Assembly (NCBI RefSeq): GCF_001553115.1
Contig: NZ_KQ960172.1
Location: 199,105-263,104, forward strand
Reading direction: 5' to 3'
Length of the DNA stretch: 64,000 bases
Origin: Aedoeadaptatus coxii
GTDB taxonomy: Bacteria > Bacillota > Clostridia > Tissierellales > Peptoniphilaceae
A program made the translations under genes and the position numbers. This document shows positions 45,769 to 54,125 of this stretch, in pieces. Numbering within the stretch: the first letter of the stretch is position 1; every line of letters begins with the position of its first letter. The notes below the pieces were generated by a model. That model worked only from the letters and a program-made list of their open reading frames with translations, was not told the DNA's origin and ran no database searches.

Positions 45769-47240
45769 TGTGATGAATCCTCCTCTCTAAAAAAATTCTG
45801 CAATTTCTGTACTGTCATCTGGTTCAAATCATATTGCTCCTTAATCTGCCCATCTTTCATTTCAACAATATGCTGACAGGCAAGAGCGATAAACTCCGGA
45901 TCATGCGTAATAATTAAGCATGTTTTTCCTAAAAGAATTATTCTCTTTATAATTTCTGCAAAACGCTGCATGTTTTCCAAATCAAGACCACTGGTCGGCT
46001 CATCAAAGATTAAAACATCTCGATTGCTCATCAGAGCGGAGGCTACTGCAACACGCTGCTTTTGCCCTCCTGAAAGAGACATGGGATGTTCATCTTTAAA
46101 GTCATCCAGATGGAGTTCTTGGAGTATTGCCTCGGCTGCAGAGTGATTTTCTTCTTCCTGAGAAATCAAAAGCTCTTCCATAACCGTTTCTGTAAACAAC
46201 TGATGATTCACTTCCTGTTGCACAAGATAGGTCAGATCACGTCTTTTTTTAGGTGGAATAATCTTGTTTTTATAGATCAGTTTGCTTTTATCTTTTTTTA
46301 CCAGTCCGCAAAGAAGTTTGGCAAAAGTGGACTTGCCGGCACCGTTTGAACCTATGAGAGCTGTTGCCCTTCCCAGAGGAAGTTGAAACTTCGGAATATT
46401 CAATACGCTTTGCGTATTGTGGTAGGAAAAATTCACATCGTAAAGCTCTAAAAAATCTTTCGTCGGCGATAATGGATCGGAAGCTCCAAATGAAAGCTGT
46501 TTTATGTCCGGAATACGTATCCCATGCGTTTCATAAAACGAACTCGGTAACTCGAAAAAGTTAACGCCTTGATAATCTCCGATCATCTCGCCGGCATCAA
46601 GCAATACCACACGATCCACTAAATTTTTTAAATAATGGATGCGATGCTCGGCAATAACGATTGTTTTTCCCTCATCTTTCCAAAATTGTATCATCCCTTG
46701 CAAATTTGCGATAGCGGAAAAATCAAGATTAGCACTTGGCTCATCCATAAGAACAAGATTGGGAGAAAGCACAGCCACAGAGGCACAAGCAATTTTTTGT
46801 TTTTCTCCGGAAGAAAGATGAAACAAACTCTTTCCCATCAATCTCTCAATATGCAAAGAGGATACGATTTTGTTAAAGCGCAATCGAATATCTTCTTTTG
46901 ACATACCTAAATTTTCACAGGCAAAAACCAGTTCACTATCCGTATCTACATTAAAAAACTGGCTGCGGGGATTTTGAAATACGCAGCCAACAATCGGCGC
47001 GAGTTCATACAGAGCAAGCGTTTGTGGACTTTTACCAAAAACAGATACACTTCCCAAACTTTTCCCTTCATAGTAATGAGGAATAAGTCCATTTAAAGCT
47101 CGTATTATGGTCGTCTTACCACATCCGGACATTCCCGTTAAAAGAACGCATTGACCGTCAGGGATTCTCAGATTGATATTTTTAACTGTACTTTGGTCAG
47201 AGGATGTATAGGAAAAAGAAAAATTTCTTATTTCTATCAT
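45765..47240 (-). CDS. ECF transporter ATPase, two nucleotide-binding domains in one chain
   Basis: A 491-residue duplicated ATPase. First domain: Walker A GMSGCGKTT, signature LSSGEKQKIA, Walker B LVLMDEPSANLDF. Second domain: GSNGAGKST, LSGGQKQRVAVASA, VLIFDEPTSGLDLE. It corresponds to fused EcfA-EcfA' and powers vitamin or metal uptake with the T and S subunits next to it. It overlaps ecfT by 4 nt and araC by 4 nt. Confidence 0.93.
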   Translation of the reverse strand: MIEIRNFSFSYTSSDQSTVKNINLRIPDGQCVLLTGMSGCGKTTIIRALNGLIPHYYEGKSLGSVSVFGKSPQTLALYELAPIVGCVFQNPRSQFFNVDTDSELVFACENLGMSKEDIRLRFNKIVSSLHIERLMGKSLFHLSSGEKQKIACASVAVLSPNLVLMDEPSANLDFSAIANLQGMIQFWKDEGKTIVIAEHRIHYLKNLVDRVVLLDAGEMIGDYQGVNFFELPSSFYETHGIRIPDIKQLSFGASDPLSPTKDFLELYDVNFSYHNTQSVLNIPKFQLPLGRATALIGSNGAGKSTFAKLLCGLVKKDKSKLIYKNKIIPPKKRRDLTYLVQQEVNHQLFTETVMEELLISQEEENHSAAEAILQELHLDDFKDEHPMSLSGGQKQRVAVASALMSNRDVLIFDEPTSGLDLENMQRFAEIIKRIILLGKTCLIITHDPEFIALACQHIVEMKDGQIKEQYDLNQMTVQKLQNFFREEDSSQ

Positions 47241-47965
47241 GACGAACCTCCGATCTTATAAAAGATAAGTACACACAAGCTTACCAGGCAAAGCATCAGA
47301 AAGAGTATATCCTGCAAATGGAATCCAATTTTACAGACATTGGTGCGCCTAATCGGCGCGCCTAAGCCACGTGTTAAAGCAGATGCGGAAAGTTCGTCAC
47401 CGATTTTTACGCAGGACACCATCAGCGGAACCAGACGATATTCCACAGTTTTCCACGGTTTTGAACCATCTAAAGAGATGCCTCTCATTTTCATTGCATC
47501 GGCTATGGCGTGATACTCTTCCAAGATGGTAGGAAAAAAGCGAAAAACAACGGAAAGTGGAATCGTAATCTGGGCAGGAACACGCATGCGTTCCATTGCT
47601 GCCATAAACTCGCTGATTTTCGTTGAGCTGAGCAAATAGGTACCCATGGCAAGCCCCGGCATCATGCGAACAAAAATACCGCAAAAAGCCACCAACAGAA
47701 AACCTAAAAATCCGGTAACGAGCGGCAAAAGATATATCTGCCCTACATAGGCCGCTATGAATAAAATGGCATATATGGCGGCATATTTCCACTTGCTTTC
47801 AATAAGAAACAGCATAAAGGGAACGGATATAAGGAGTATTCGAATCGGAGCCAGCCAATATCCATGTCCTCCTCCCACAACGACAGCAGCGATGGTGAAG
47901 ACAAGAAGTATTTTTGTTCGAGGATCAAGAAATTCTTTTTTTGATCGCGTTTGAATAGGCTGCAT
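47237..47965 (-). CDS. ECF transporter transmembrane subunit EcfT
   Basis: A 242-residue membrane protein of the CbiQ/EcfT family. It has about five helices and the coupling region with MERMRVPAQITIPLSVVFRF and the later MRGISLDGS (family Ala-Arg-Gly-like motif, here MKMRGI and ASALTRGLGA). It links the ATPase to the S subunit. It follows the S gene after 6 nt and overlaps the ATPase gene. Confidence 0.92.
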   Translation of the reverse strand: MQPIQTRSKKEFLDPRTKILLVFTIAAVVVGGGHGYWLAPIRILLISVPFMLFLIESKWKYAAIYAILFIAAYVGQIYLLPLVTGFLGFLLVAFCGIFVRMMPGLAMGTYLLSSTKISEFMAAMERMRVPAQITIPLSVVFRFFPTILEEYHAIADAMKMRGISLDGSKPWKTVEYRLVPLMVSCVKIGDELSASALTRGLGAPIRRTNVCKIGFHLQDILFLMLCLVSLCVLIFYKIGGSS

Positions 47966-47971
47966 GATAGA

Positions 47972-48562
47972 TTAGACAATCCCGGCGCGTTCGAACTGTT
48001 TTTTTAGAAGGGAACGTCCAATCAAAGCACCAAGGATGCCCGCGATAAACATGCCTACAAGTAATGGGATCAAACTCCAGTCCGGAATAAGCTTCATAAG
48101 TGCATCCGCATAGGCCTTTCCGTAGCCGCCTTGTGCTAAATTTTGATAATAAGCATCACGGCTAATAACAATAGGAATATAGTTGCCGATCAGCCATATT
48201 GAAAAAATACCTTTGCTGAGAATTACTTTTTTTGCACTGGAATAATCCGAGGATTTTAATAACAAATCCGCTAAAAGGCCTGCGATAAGTCCGGTGAAGG
48301 GTGCATATACGCCCATTCCCATGACCCCGATTAGTAGTCCAAGCAAAAATCCCATAATGGTTATAAGCCCAAACTTTTTCGTTTTGCTCACAAACAACAC
48401 ATACGGAATACCGTCAATAAGCGGCACGATGATGCTTAAAAGCGGAATAAATATTGGTATATAACCCAGCATTGCTACTGCCATGCAAAGAGCAAACATA
48501 ATGGCAGTAAAAATACCTGTGGTGATCAAATCTTTTGCTTTAATTCCAGATGATTTTTTCAT
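47972..48562 (-). CDS. ECF transporter S component, Trep_Strep/MptD type
   Basis: A 196-residue membrane protein from the ATG at 48562, with GGAGG 8 nt upstream; an in-frame start five codons earlier lacks a site. It has six hydrophobic segments, with KAKDLITTGIFTAIMFALCM at the start, PFTGLIAGLLADLLL in the middle and a final AGILGALIGRSLLKKQ. These match the Trep_Strep family of substrate-binding ECF subunits (TIGR02185). The substrate is not known; metal-linked control of the operon hints at a siderophore, haem or metal complex. Confidence 0.85.
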   Translation of the reverse strand: MKKSSGIKAKDLITTGIFTAIMFALCMAVAMLGYIPIFIPLLSIIVPLIDGIPYVLFVSKTKKFGLITIMGFLLGLLIGVMGMGVYAPFTGLIAGLLADLLLKSSDYSSAKKVILSKGIFSIWLIGNYIPIVISRDAYYQNLAQGGYGKAYADALMKLIPDWSLIPLLVGMFIAGILGALIGRSLLKKQFERAGIV

Positions 48563-48581
48563 ACGATTAACCTCCATTGAG

Positions 48582-48600
48582 TTAGAATAAGCTAACTTAG
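48582..48600 (-). promoter_or_regulatory. DtxR/IdeR-like metal regulator box
   Basis: The minus strand reads CTAAGTTAGCTTATTCTAA. Against the DtxR/IdeR consensus TTAGGTTAGCCTAACCTAA, 14 of 19 positions agree. It starts directly after the predicted start of transcription of the ECF genes, a normal place for a repressor site. The protein that binds it is not in the window. Confidence 0.6.
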
Positions 48601-48608
48601 CACATTTG

Positions 48609-48638
48609 ATTAAACCTCTTTAAGAGCATTTCATTCAA
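48609..48638 (-). promoter_or_regulatory. Promoter of the ECF/AraC/ABC cassette
   Basis: TTGAAT (48638-48633), 18-nt spacer, TTTAAT (48614-48609). Transcription would begin near 48602, at the edge of the DtxR-like box. Confidence 0.6.
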
Positions 48639-48669
48639 CCCCGATTAAAATAAAAAGCTCCATTCGGAC

Positions 48670-48956
48670 ATTTTATAGAGTTTTAATTTCTGAGCCATTT
48701 CTGAAGGTTATGCGAATATTTTCTTTGCTGAATACCGTGATATGATCTACAAGAGCACAGAAGCTCTGTTCGTCGAATGTTTGCAGAAGCCTGTCTTGTT
48801 TTTGTAGCTGCTTCAGGCAGAACTGGATCTCGGCTTTGGTCGCCTGCATCTTTTTAAGCTTTCCTTCGTCCTTCGCTAAGGCCACCTTTTTTCATTGTAG
48901 AAGCGTTCCAGATCTTCATACTTTGTTCGGTTTACCGGTGGCTATTTTTGCTGTAA
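48670..48956 (-). pseudogene. Truncated, frameshifted serine recombinase C-terminus
   Basis: A 70-codon frame (48885-48673) ends LLQTFDEQSFCALVDHITVF followed by SKENIRITFRNGSEIKTL, the typical end of large serine recombinases (family FDExLFxxLVExITVxSxxxIxFxFKDGxEI). Upstream, another frame gives RTKYEDLERFYNEK and shifts at a run of six A (about 48887-48892). The catalytic Ser domain and nearly all of the protein are missing; the coding trace stops at the mprF stop codon. This is a dead integrase of the island. Confidence 0.72.
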
Positions 48957-51482
48957 CTATATTTCTTTTTTCGGCGGTCTGCGATCGACGCGTACCAAGC
49001 TCACGACGGTGAAAAATAAATTGGCGCGGTGATTGTATCCGGTGTATTTCGCTTCCCAGCGGGTGGCGTATTTGCTCTTATAAGTTCGAAGCCCTTCGAA
49101 GGAATAAATGTTTCCGCCGAATTTAAACACGAAGTAAGCCAGTTTTTCCTGTAAAAAGCTGTGTTCGTTAATGCCTACATTGGCGAGGGGCGCCATGCCT
49201 AAATCGAACCAATGCATTCCCTGCTCTTTGAAATATAAAAACAGATTCAGGAATAAAAAGTCCATGGTACCGTTCGGCGACGTTTCGGGATCGTGACGCA
49301 TTAAGTCGATGGTGGCGTAGCCTTTTTTGTAGACGGGCATTAAATTGGCGAAGGATACGATGCTCCCCTCTTCGTTTTCCACGACGGCGACGGCGCCGCG
49401 ATTTAAATAGTCTTCGTCGAAGAAGCCCAAAGAAAATCCTTTTTCCCCTCGATTCCCCAACCATTGATCGGATATGGCCTTGAAGGTTTTTATGGTCTTA
49501 TCGTCAAAAGGCGGTTCTAAGATTTTAAAGGAGTACCCTTCTTTTTCGAATTTATTTAAAACATTGCGAGCCGATCGTCTGTTTCTACCTTCCATGGTAA
49601 ATTCGTCTAAGTTGACGAGGGCAGCTTCGCCGAATTTCATAAAATGGAAGCCAAAATCGTGAAGTTTCATTATAAAATCTCGCGACACTTCGTAGAAGAC
49701 GAGATCGTAACCTAATACGTCGACGTGGCGAATAAATTTGCGAATACAATCGTCAACATCTTCGGGATTTCCCATAGGTTCCCCCATAACGATGACATTG
49801 TCCGCTTCGGTCTTTAATTGAATAGCACAGCGATCTTCCCCATCGACGGTGTACCAGTAGAGCTGTTTGTCGCCGAGAAAAACCAGACCTGCATCTAAAT
49901 CGCCGCCGTAAGTTTCCAGCAAATGACGCACCCGATCCAGATCCGGCGCTTCTCCGACGGTTTCCCCTTTTCCGCGAACGTAATATAAAATCGCGTATAG
50001 AACCGCCGCGCTAATGACGATGAGCAAGCTGATCCGCAGCCAATTTTCCTCAAAGGGTATGACGATAAAATCTTTCGCCCGCAATATTAGGCGCATCCCC
50101 TTCGCCTTGCCGGCGATGGAAAGTAAATAGAGCATGCCGAAGAATAGGGCGATGCATAAGTCCATGGTTAAGCTTTCGGCGCGGTAGACGAACTGGGTTC
50201 TGTAAAGATCTTTTCGCGTGGAAATGGTGAGGATCGTGAGCAAAATGAGATAAGCGTAGGTTATGACGCCGAAGCCCGTCAGCATGGCGTAGAAAAAGGT
50301 AATGGCCAGGAAGATCATCGTCGGCTTAAAGGATCTCGTTTGATTTTCAATGTTTAACCGCCCCAGCAGAATAAACACGAGGCCTAATAGAATGCTCGGG
50401 AACTGGTACAGTATATTGGCGTGAATGGGATTTAATTTCGCGAGCCATTTAATCGTGCTCACCTGATCGGGAATCGTGGCCGATAGAATCATAAAGATCC
50501 CGAATAAATACATCATTAAAGAACAAATATCGTGGCCGATGGATTTTAAAAATTCCGCCGGTATACCGTCGTTTTCTTCGTTAAAGCTGTGGCCGAAATG
50601 CTTGATGAAAAAGTAGAGGCCGATTAAAAAGGGCACCACGTAATAGCATACGCGGTATAAGAGAAGCCACGCCAGCACGGTTTCATAGCCGACCCCTAAA
50701 TTCCCGAGGCCCACCAATGTCATTAAGTCGAAAGAGCCTAAACTCCCCGGAATCATGGACACCATGCCGATGATGCTCGCCGACACAAGGACCGTCAATA
50801 CTTGGGCGACGTGAAATTCCACGCCCATACATTTACCGATGAAGAGGAAAAGGCAATAGGCACCGCCCCATTCCAAAAACGATGTAAGGGCCAGGCGAGC
50901 TTGCGCCCATAGGGGCACCCGCTTCCCTTCCCCTTGTTTTCGATTGGAAAATAAAATGACAATGGGAGAGTATAAGACGCCGCCAATAAGCCAGGGCGCA
51001 TAAGTCGTAACGCCAGTATCTCGACTCAGTGCCATGTAGAGAAGACCCATGGCCGACAAAATGGAAACGCCGATAAGGTGATAAATATGGGTTTCCAAAA
51101 TCACCTTTAAAAGCTCCACCTTATTTTTCTTATCGCCGTAATAATAATTTCGAAGCCCCATGTTAATAATCCCGCCGAAGCCGATGAGATTATTCATGGT
51201 ATTAATGGTAAAGCTCGTCTCGTAAAGATAGCGCTTTTCGTGTTTCCCGTCGATTAGGCGATTTAAAATCACCTCATATTCGAGCATGGGCAATACCGAC
51301 ACGATCCCTGCAAGGACCAAAAGGATCACGATAAAAGGCGACACGCCCTGCAGTACGGCGGTTAATTTATCGTAGGAAATTTCCTTGGATAAACTTTTAA
51401 ATTCCAAGACCACGAGAATAAACACCGACAGAATAAACAATGGCTCGATGTATTTTTTTATACCTTGAATTACTCTTTTCAT
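48957..51482 (-). CDS. mprF: Phosphatidylglycerol lysyltransferase/flippase MprF
   Basis: An 841-residue membrane protein. The N-terminal half has about 14 transmembrane helices, including the flippase (to about 300: IGMVSMIPGSLGSFDLMTLVGLG) and a second group of helices. The C-terminal domain (from about 520) is the DUF2156 aminoacyl transferase, with FMKFGEAALVNLDEF, GRNRRSARNVLNKFEKEGY and WFDLGMAPLANVG. It adds lysine or another amino acid from tRNA to phosphatidylglycerol and moves the product outward, lowering the negative surface charge and susceptibility to cationic peptides. It overlaps the hydrolase gene (ATGA). No terminator follows, since island DNA starts right at its stop. Confidence 0.95.
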   Translation of the reverse strand: MKRVIQGIKKYIEPLFILSVFILVVLEFKSLSKEISYDKLTAVLQGVSPFIVILLVLAGIVSVLPMLEYEVILNRLIDGKHEKRYLYETSFTINTMNNLIGFGGIINMGLRNYYYGDKKNKVELLKVILETHIYHLIGVSILSAMGLLYMALSRDTGVTTYAPWLIGGVLYSPIVILFSNRKQGEGKRVPLWAQARLALTSFLEWGGAYCLFLFIGKCMGVEFHVAQVLTVLVSASIIGMVSMIPGSLGSFDLMTLVGLGNLGVGYETVLAWLLLYRVCYYVVPFLIGLYFFIKHFGHSFNEENDGIPAEFLKSIGHDICSLMMYLFGIFMILSATIPDQVSTIKWLAKLNPIHANILYQFPSILLGLVFILLGRLNIENQTRSFKPTMIFLAITFFYAMLTGFGVITYAYLILLTILTISTRKDLYRTQFVYRAESLTMDLCIALFFGMLYLLSIAGKAKGMRLILRAKDFIVIPFEENWLRISLLIVISAAVLYAILYYVRGKGETVGEAPDLDRVRHLLETYGGDLDAGLVFLGDKQLYWYTVDGEDRCAIQLKTEADNVIVMGEPMGNPEDVDDCIRKFIRHVDVLGYDLVFYEVSRDFIMKLHDFGFHFMKFGEAALVNLDEFTMEGRNRRSARNVLNKFEKEGYSFKILEPPFDDKTIKTFKAISDQWLGNRGEKGFSLGFFDEDYLNRGAVAVVENEEGSIVSFANLMPVYKKGYATIDLMRHDPETSPNGTMDFLFLNLFLYFKEQGMHWFDLGMAPLANVGINEHSFLQEKLAYFVFKFGGNIYSFEGLRTYKSKYATRWEAKYTGYNHRANLFFTVVSLVRVDRRPPKKEI

Positions 51483-52198
51483 GACTCTCCTTTTAAAAAT
51501 GACAATACGATTTGATTAAAGGTCGGCGCATCGGTGCGCGCCAAGTTATGGCCCTCCCTCGGCACTTCCACAAAATGGCCGTGAGGAAGAAGGGAAGCGA
51601 TGTATTTCGAATGAGATTCTTCGATCACGTCGTTTTCACCGACGATGACCATGGAAGGCGCGTCCACATCTTTTAATTCCTCCGGCGGCAACACTTCCTC
51701 TTGTAAGAGAAGCTTCGCCTGTAGTTTTGAATTCTTAAAGCGACGAGACAGCATATTTAAAACAACATTCATGCCAAATTGCAAATAGGAAAGAAGCCGG
51801 CTGTACCACTTCGTGCCCTTAAAAAACAAATTGCCTGAATTTAACACGAGCTTTTGCACATAATCGGGAAAGCGAGCGGCAAACACCATGGCGAGATTCG
51901 CCCCGTCGGAAAAGCCGACGATGGATACCTTATGAAGTCCAAGGGCATCTAACGATTCCTTCGTATCTTCGGCCATTAAATCGAAATCCAAATGATCGCC
52001 GCAATTGGTGCTCCTGCCGTGTCCGCGACTGTCTAAAAAAACGAGCTGAAACGCCTTTTTAAACGACGCCACCTGATATTGGAAAAAGTGGCTGCTTCCC
52101 CCATTGCCGTGTAAAAACAAAACCGGCTCGCCACTGCCGAAAATCGTATAAAAAATTTTCGTACCGTCCTTTACGGTAACATAGCCATTCTTCTTCAT
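51479..52198 (-). CDS. Alpha/beta hydrolase next to mprF
   Basis: A 239-residue hydrolase from the ATG at 52198 (GAGGCG upstream); a start seven codons earlier has no ribosome site. Oxyanion loop VLFLHGNGGSS, nucleophile elbow GFSDG, acid in VIVGENDVIEES and His in REGHNLAR. In several species MprF is accompanied by an alpha/beta hydrolase that can remove the amino acid from lipid (VirJ or esterase type), so an aminoacyl-lipid hydrolase role is possible but inferred only from the overlap with mprF. Confidence 0.88.
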   Translation of the reverse strand: MKKNGYVTVKDGTKIFYTIFGSGEPVLFLHGNGGSSHFFQYQVASFKKAFQLVFLDSRGHGRSTNCGDHLDFDLMAEDTKESLDALGLHKVSIVGFSDGANLAMVFAARFPDYVQKLVLNSGNLFFKGTKWYSRLLSYLQFGMNVVLNMLSRRFKNSKLQAKLLLQEEVLPPEELKDVDAPSMVIVGENDVIEESHSKYIASLLPHGHFVEVPREGHNLARTDAPTFNQIVLSFLKGES

Positions 52199-52242
52199 AA
52201 ACGCCTCGATTGCAAACATAAAATGCGAAACCTTATTTATCT

Positions 52243-52248
52243 ATTATA
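52243..52248 (-). promoter_or_regulatory. -10 element of the hydrolase-mprF operon
   Basis: TATAAT on the minus strand, about 45 nt before the start codon, just behind the hydrogenase terminator; the -35 is unclear. Confidence 0.45.
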
Positions 52249-52259
52249 AACTTGCGCAC

Positions 52260-52293
52260 AGAAAAAGACATCTTCCCCGGGGGAAAATGTCTT
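52260..52293 (-). terminator. Terminator of the apbE-hydrogenase operon
   Basis: AAGACATTTTCCCCCGGGGA and AGATGTCTT form a long imperfect stem on the minus strand, followed by TTTTC. Confidence 0.75.
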
Positions 52294-52317
52294 TCTTGAT
52301 GACCTTCGACCATGCTT

Positions 52318-53829
52318 TTAGCTAAAGTCTTTTAAAGAGTTGTCCACCAATTCATTTTCGAGCGGTGTTTTATACTCCGATTCTTTCATGTAGCTGCTGA
52401 CAGCTTTACGTACTCTCGTCGTGGAGGCGATGGTGCCCATTCCGGCGATGCATCCGCCTTCACATGCCATGCCTTCCAAAAGATATCCGTCTTTTTTGCC
52501 GGCCTTTGCCATTTGAAGCATGCGGATACATTCCTTCAGGGAGTTGGCGCCTTCGATTTGAATATCCCGTTCGGGATCGATGCGTTCGGCAACTTCTTTT
52601 ACCGCTGCCGCCACGCCGCCTGCCATGGCGTATCCTCTCGCCGAGGAGGAGGACTCTACTTCCCCTTCTTCCGTTTCGATTTCGGAAGGTTCGATGTCCA
52701 TGGCGACGAACATGCCCATAAGCTCTTCGAAGGTGATAACGAAGTCGACGTATTCTTTTACATCACTCGTAATGGACTCAACTTTTTTCGACGTACAGGG
52801 TCCGACGAAGCAGACGATGGCGTCGGGGTCTTTGCGCTTAATGTGCTCTGCCGTGTAGCGCATGGGGCTTCCCGAGTCGGAAACGTAATCTTTCATTTCC
52901 GGGAATTTGTATTGAATGAGCAGTGTCCACGAGTGGCAGCAGCTCGTACCCATAAAGGGAATTTCCTCCGGCACACGTTCCAAATATTCTTTGGCTTCGT
53001 GAAGGGTGGTGTAGTCGGCGCCGAGGCCTACTTCGATCATGTCTTCGAAACCTAATTGTTTCATTGCCGCACGCACTTGTTCCGGCGTGGTTTTAGCGCC
53101 AAACTGGCCGATGTAACTGGGCGCGGGAATAGCGTAAATGCGCTTATCTTTTTGTTTAAGTGCCTTGGCCAATTGATAGATCATGGTCTTGTCGCCGACA
53201 GCACCCCAAGGGCATTGTACGACACAACGTCCGCAACCGACGCATTTATCGTGATTAATAACGGCGCGACCCATTTCGTCGCTTTCAATGGCGCCTACGC
53301 CGCAAACAGATGCGCAGGGGCGATCGTACTCGACGATGGCGTGATAGGGGCAGGTGCGTTGGCAACGGCCGCATTTCACACATTTTTCCTGATCGATTAC
53401 GGCGCCGTATTTGCCGATGCTGACGGCGTTAACCGGACACACATTGGTGCAAGGACGTGCCATACATTTACGACAGTTATTCGTAACGGTTAATGCGCGG
53501 GTCGGGCAGGCTTCGCAGGCAAATTTAATAACATCTACCAGAGGCGGTTCGAAAATACTCGTATCTACATCGACATTGTCAAAGCCGTCGGTAACCGGTA
53601 TGTATTCTCCGTAATCTCTCAAATCCATGCCCATGGCCAAGCGAATCATTTCTTCGGCGATAGCACGTTTACGGAAAACATCTTCCAAATCATCGGGCGT
53701 GTTGCCCGGATAGAGTCTATAACCTACGGTTTCCAATTCATCCAACGGCGTATCAGTAAATGCCATCTTCGCAACTTCGGCAAATACGAGTCTGCGAAGA
53801 CCCATGACACTAGCGTAACTTTCTTTCAA
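52318..53829 (-). CDS. [FeFe] hydrogenase, monomeric, group B-like
   Basis: A 503-residue iron-only hydrogenase, start TTG with GGGGGAT upstream. The N-terminal part carries several ferredoxin-type cluster motifs (CRKCMARPCTNVCP, CVKCGRCQRTCP, CVGCGRCVVQCP), the last two as a normal 2x[4Fe-4S] pair. The H-cluster motifs follow: L1 TSCCHSW (usual TSCCPxW), L2 GPCTSKK, and L3 MACEGGC. GPC in L2 and MACEGGC in L3 agree with the group B enzymes rather than group A (MPC, MACPGGC). It evolves or oxidises H2 in the cytoplasm, with electrons probably from ferredoxin. The [2Fe-2S] gene upstream is likely its partner. Maturases HydEFG are not in the window. Confidence 0.93.
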   Translation of the reverse strand: MKESYASVMGLRRLVFAEVAKMAFTDTPLDELETVGYRLYPGNTPDDLEDVFRKRAIAEEMIRLAMGMDLRDYGEYIPVTDGFDNVDVDTSIFEPPLVDVIKFACEACPTRALTVTNNCRKCMARPCTNVCPVNAVSIGKYGAVIDQEKCVKCGRCQRTCPYHAIVEYDRPCASVCGVGAIESDEMGRAVINHDKCVGCGRCVVQCPWGAVGDKTMIYQLAKALKQKDKRIYAIPAPSYIGQFGAKTTPEQVRAAMKQLGFEDMIEVGLGADYTTLHEAKEYLERVPEEIPFMGTSCCHSWTLLIQYKFPEMKDYVSDSGSPMRYTAEHIKRKDPDAIVCFVGPCTSKKVESITSDVKEYVDFVITFEELMGMFVAMDIEPSEIETEEGEVESSSSARGYAMAGGVAAAVKEVAERIDPERDIQIEGANSLKECIRMLQMAKAGKKDGYLLEGMACEGGCIAGMGTIASTTRVRKAVSSYMKESEYKTPLENELVDNSLKDFS

Positions 53830-53841
53830 TGACTTATCCCC

Positions 53842-54102
53842 CTACTTTTCGATCTTTCCTGCGCGGCGCAGGACTTCTTCACAAACTACTTGCGTTTTAG
53901 CTGTGGTTATGATGTCGCCGTCGATACTGACGACCGGCGTTTTTTCAATGCCTTCGGATTTGCAGACTCCGTAGCAATTTTTTTGAACGATTTCCAACTC
54001 GCCTTCTTCAAAATAACGCTCTTGTAAATCTTCCAATTCGTCGAGCATGTGGCTCGAGCCCATCATCGTGCAGCGTGCACCGACACAAACTTTTACTTCC
54101 AT
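53842..54102 (-). CDS. Small [2Fe-2S] thioredoxin-like ferredoxin
   Basis: An 86-residue protein of the NuoE/thioredoxin-like ferredoxin family. Four cysteines that can hold a [2Fe-2S] cluster: CVGARC at 6-11 and CYGVC at about 43-47 (pattern CxxxxC and CxxxC). It lies 12 nt upstream of the hydrogenase, an arrangement that suggests electron delivery to or from it. TAGGAGAATGTC leads to the ATG. Confidence 0.88.
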   Translation of the reverse strand: MEVKVCVGARCTMMGSSHMLDELEDLQERYFEEGELEIVQKNCYGVCKSEGIEKTPVVSIDGDIITTAKTQVVCEEVLRRAGKIEK

Positions 54103-54125
54103 GACATTCTCCTATCTACAGAATC

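Larger units (their letters stand above)
39690..48956. mobile_element. Accessory genomic island (decayed mobile element)
   Basis: Between the rplM promoter and the mprF stop codon the DNA is visibly more A+T rich, with different codon use (AAA, ATA, AGA frequent) than on either side. It contains a broken KilA-N phage gene at the left, an orphan membrane protein, a complete ECF/AraC/ABC transport cassette, and the broken end of a serine recombinase gene at the right. No flanking repeats or intact integrase were found, so the element is probably fixed. Limits are approximate on the left; the right limit is at the mprF stop. Confidence 0.7.

Noticed and set aside
39690..48956. An intact integrative element or prophage.
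   Set aside because: No complete integrase, structural phage genes or flanking repeats are visible; only remnants are left around the transport cassette.
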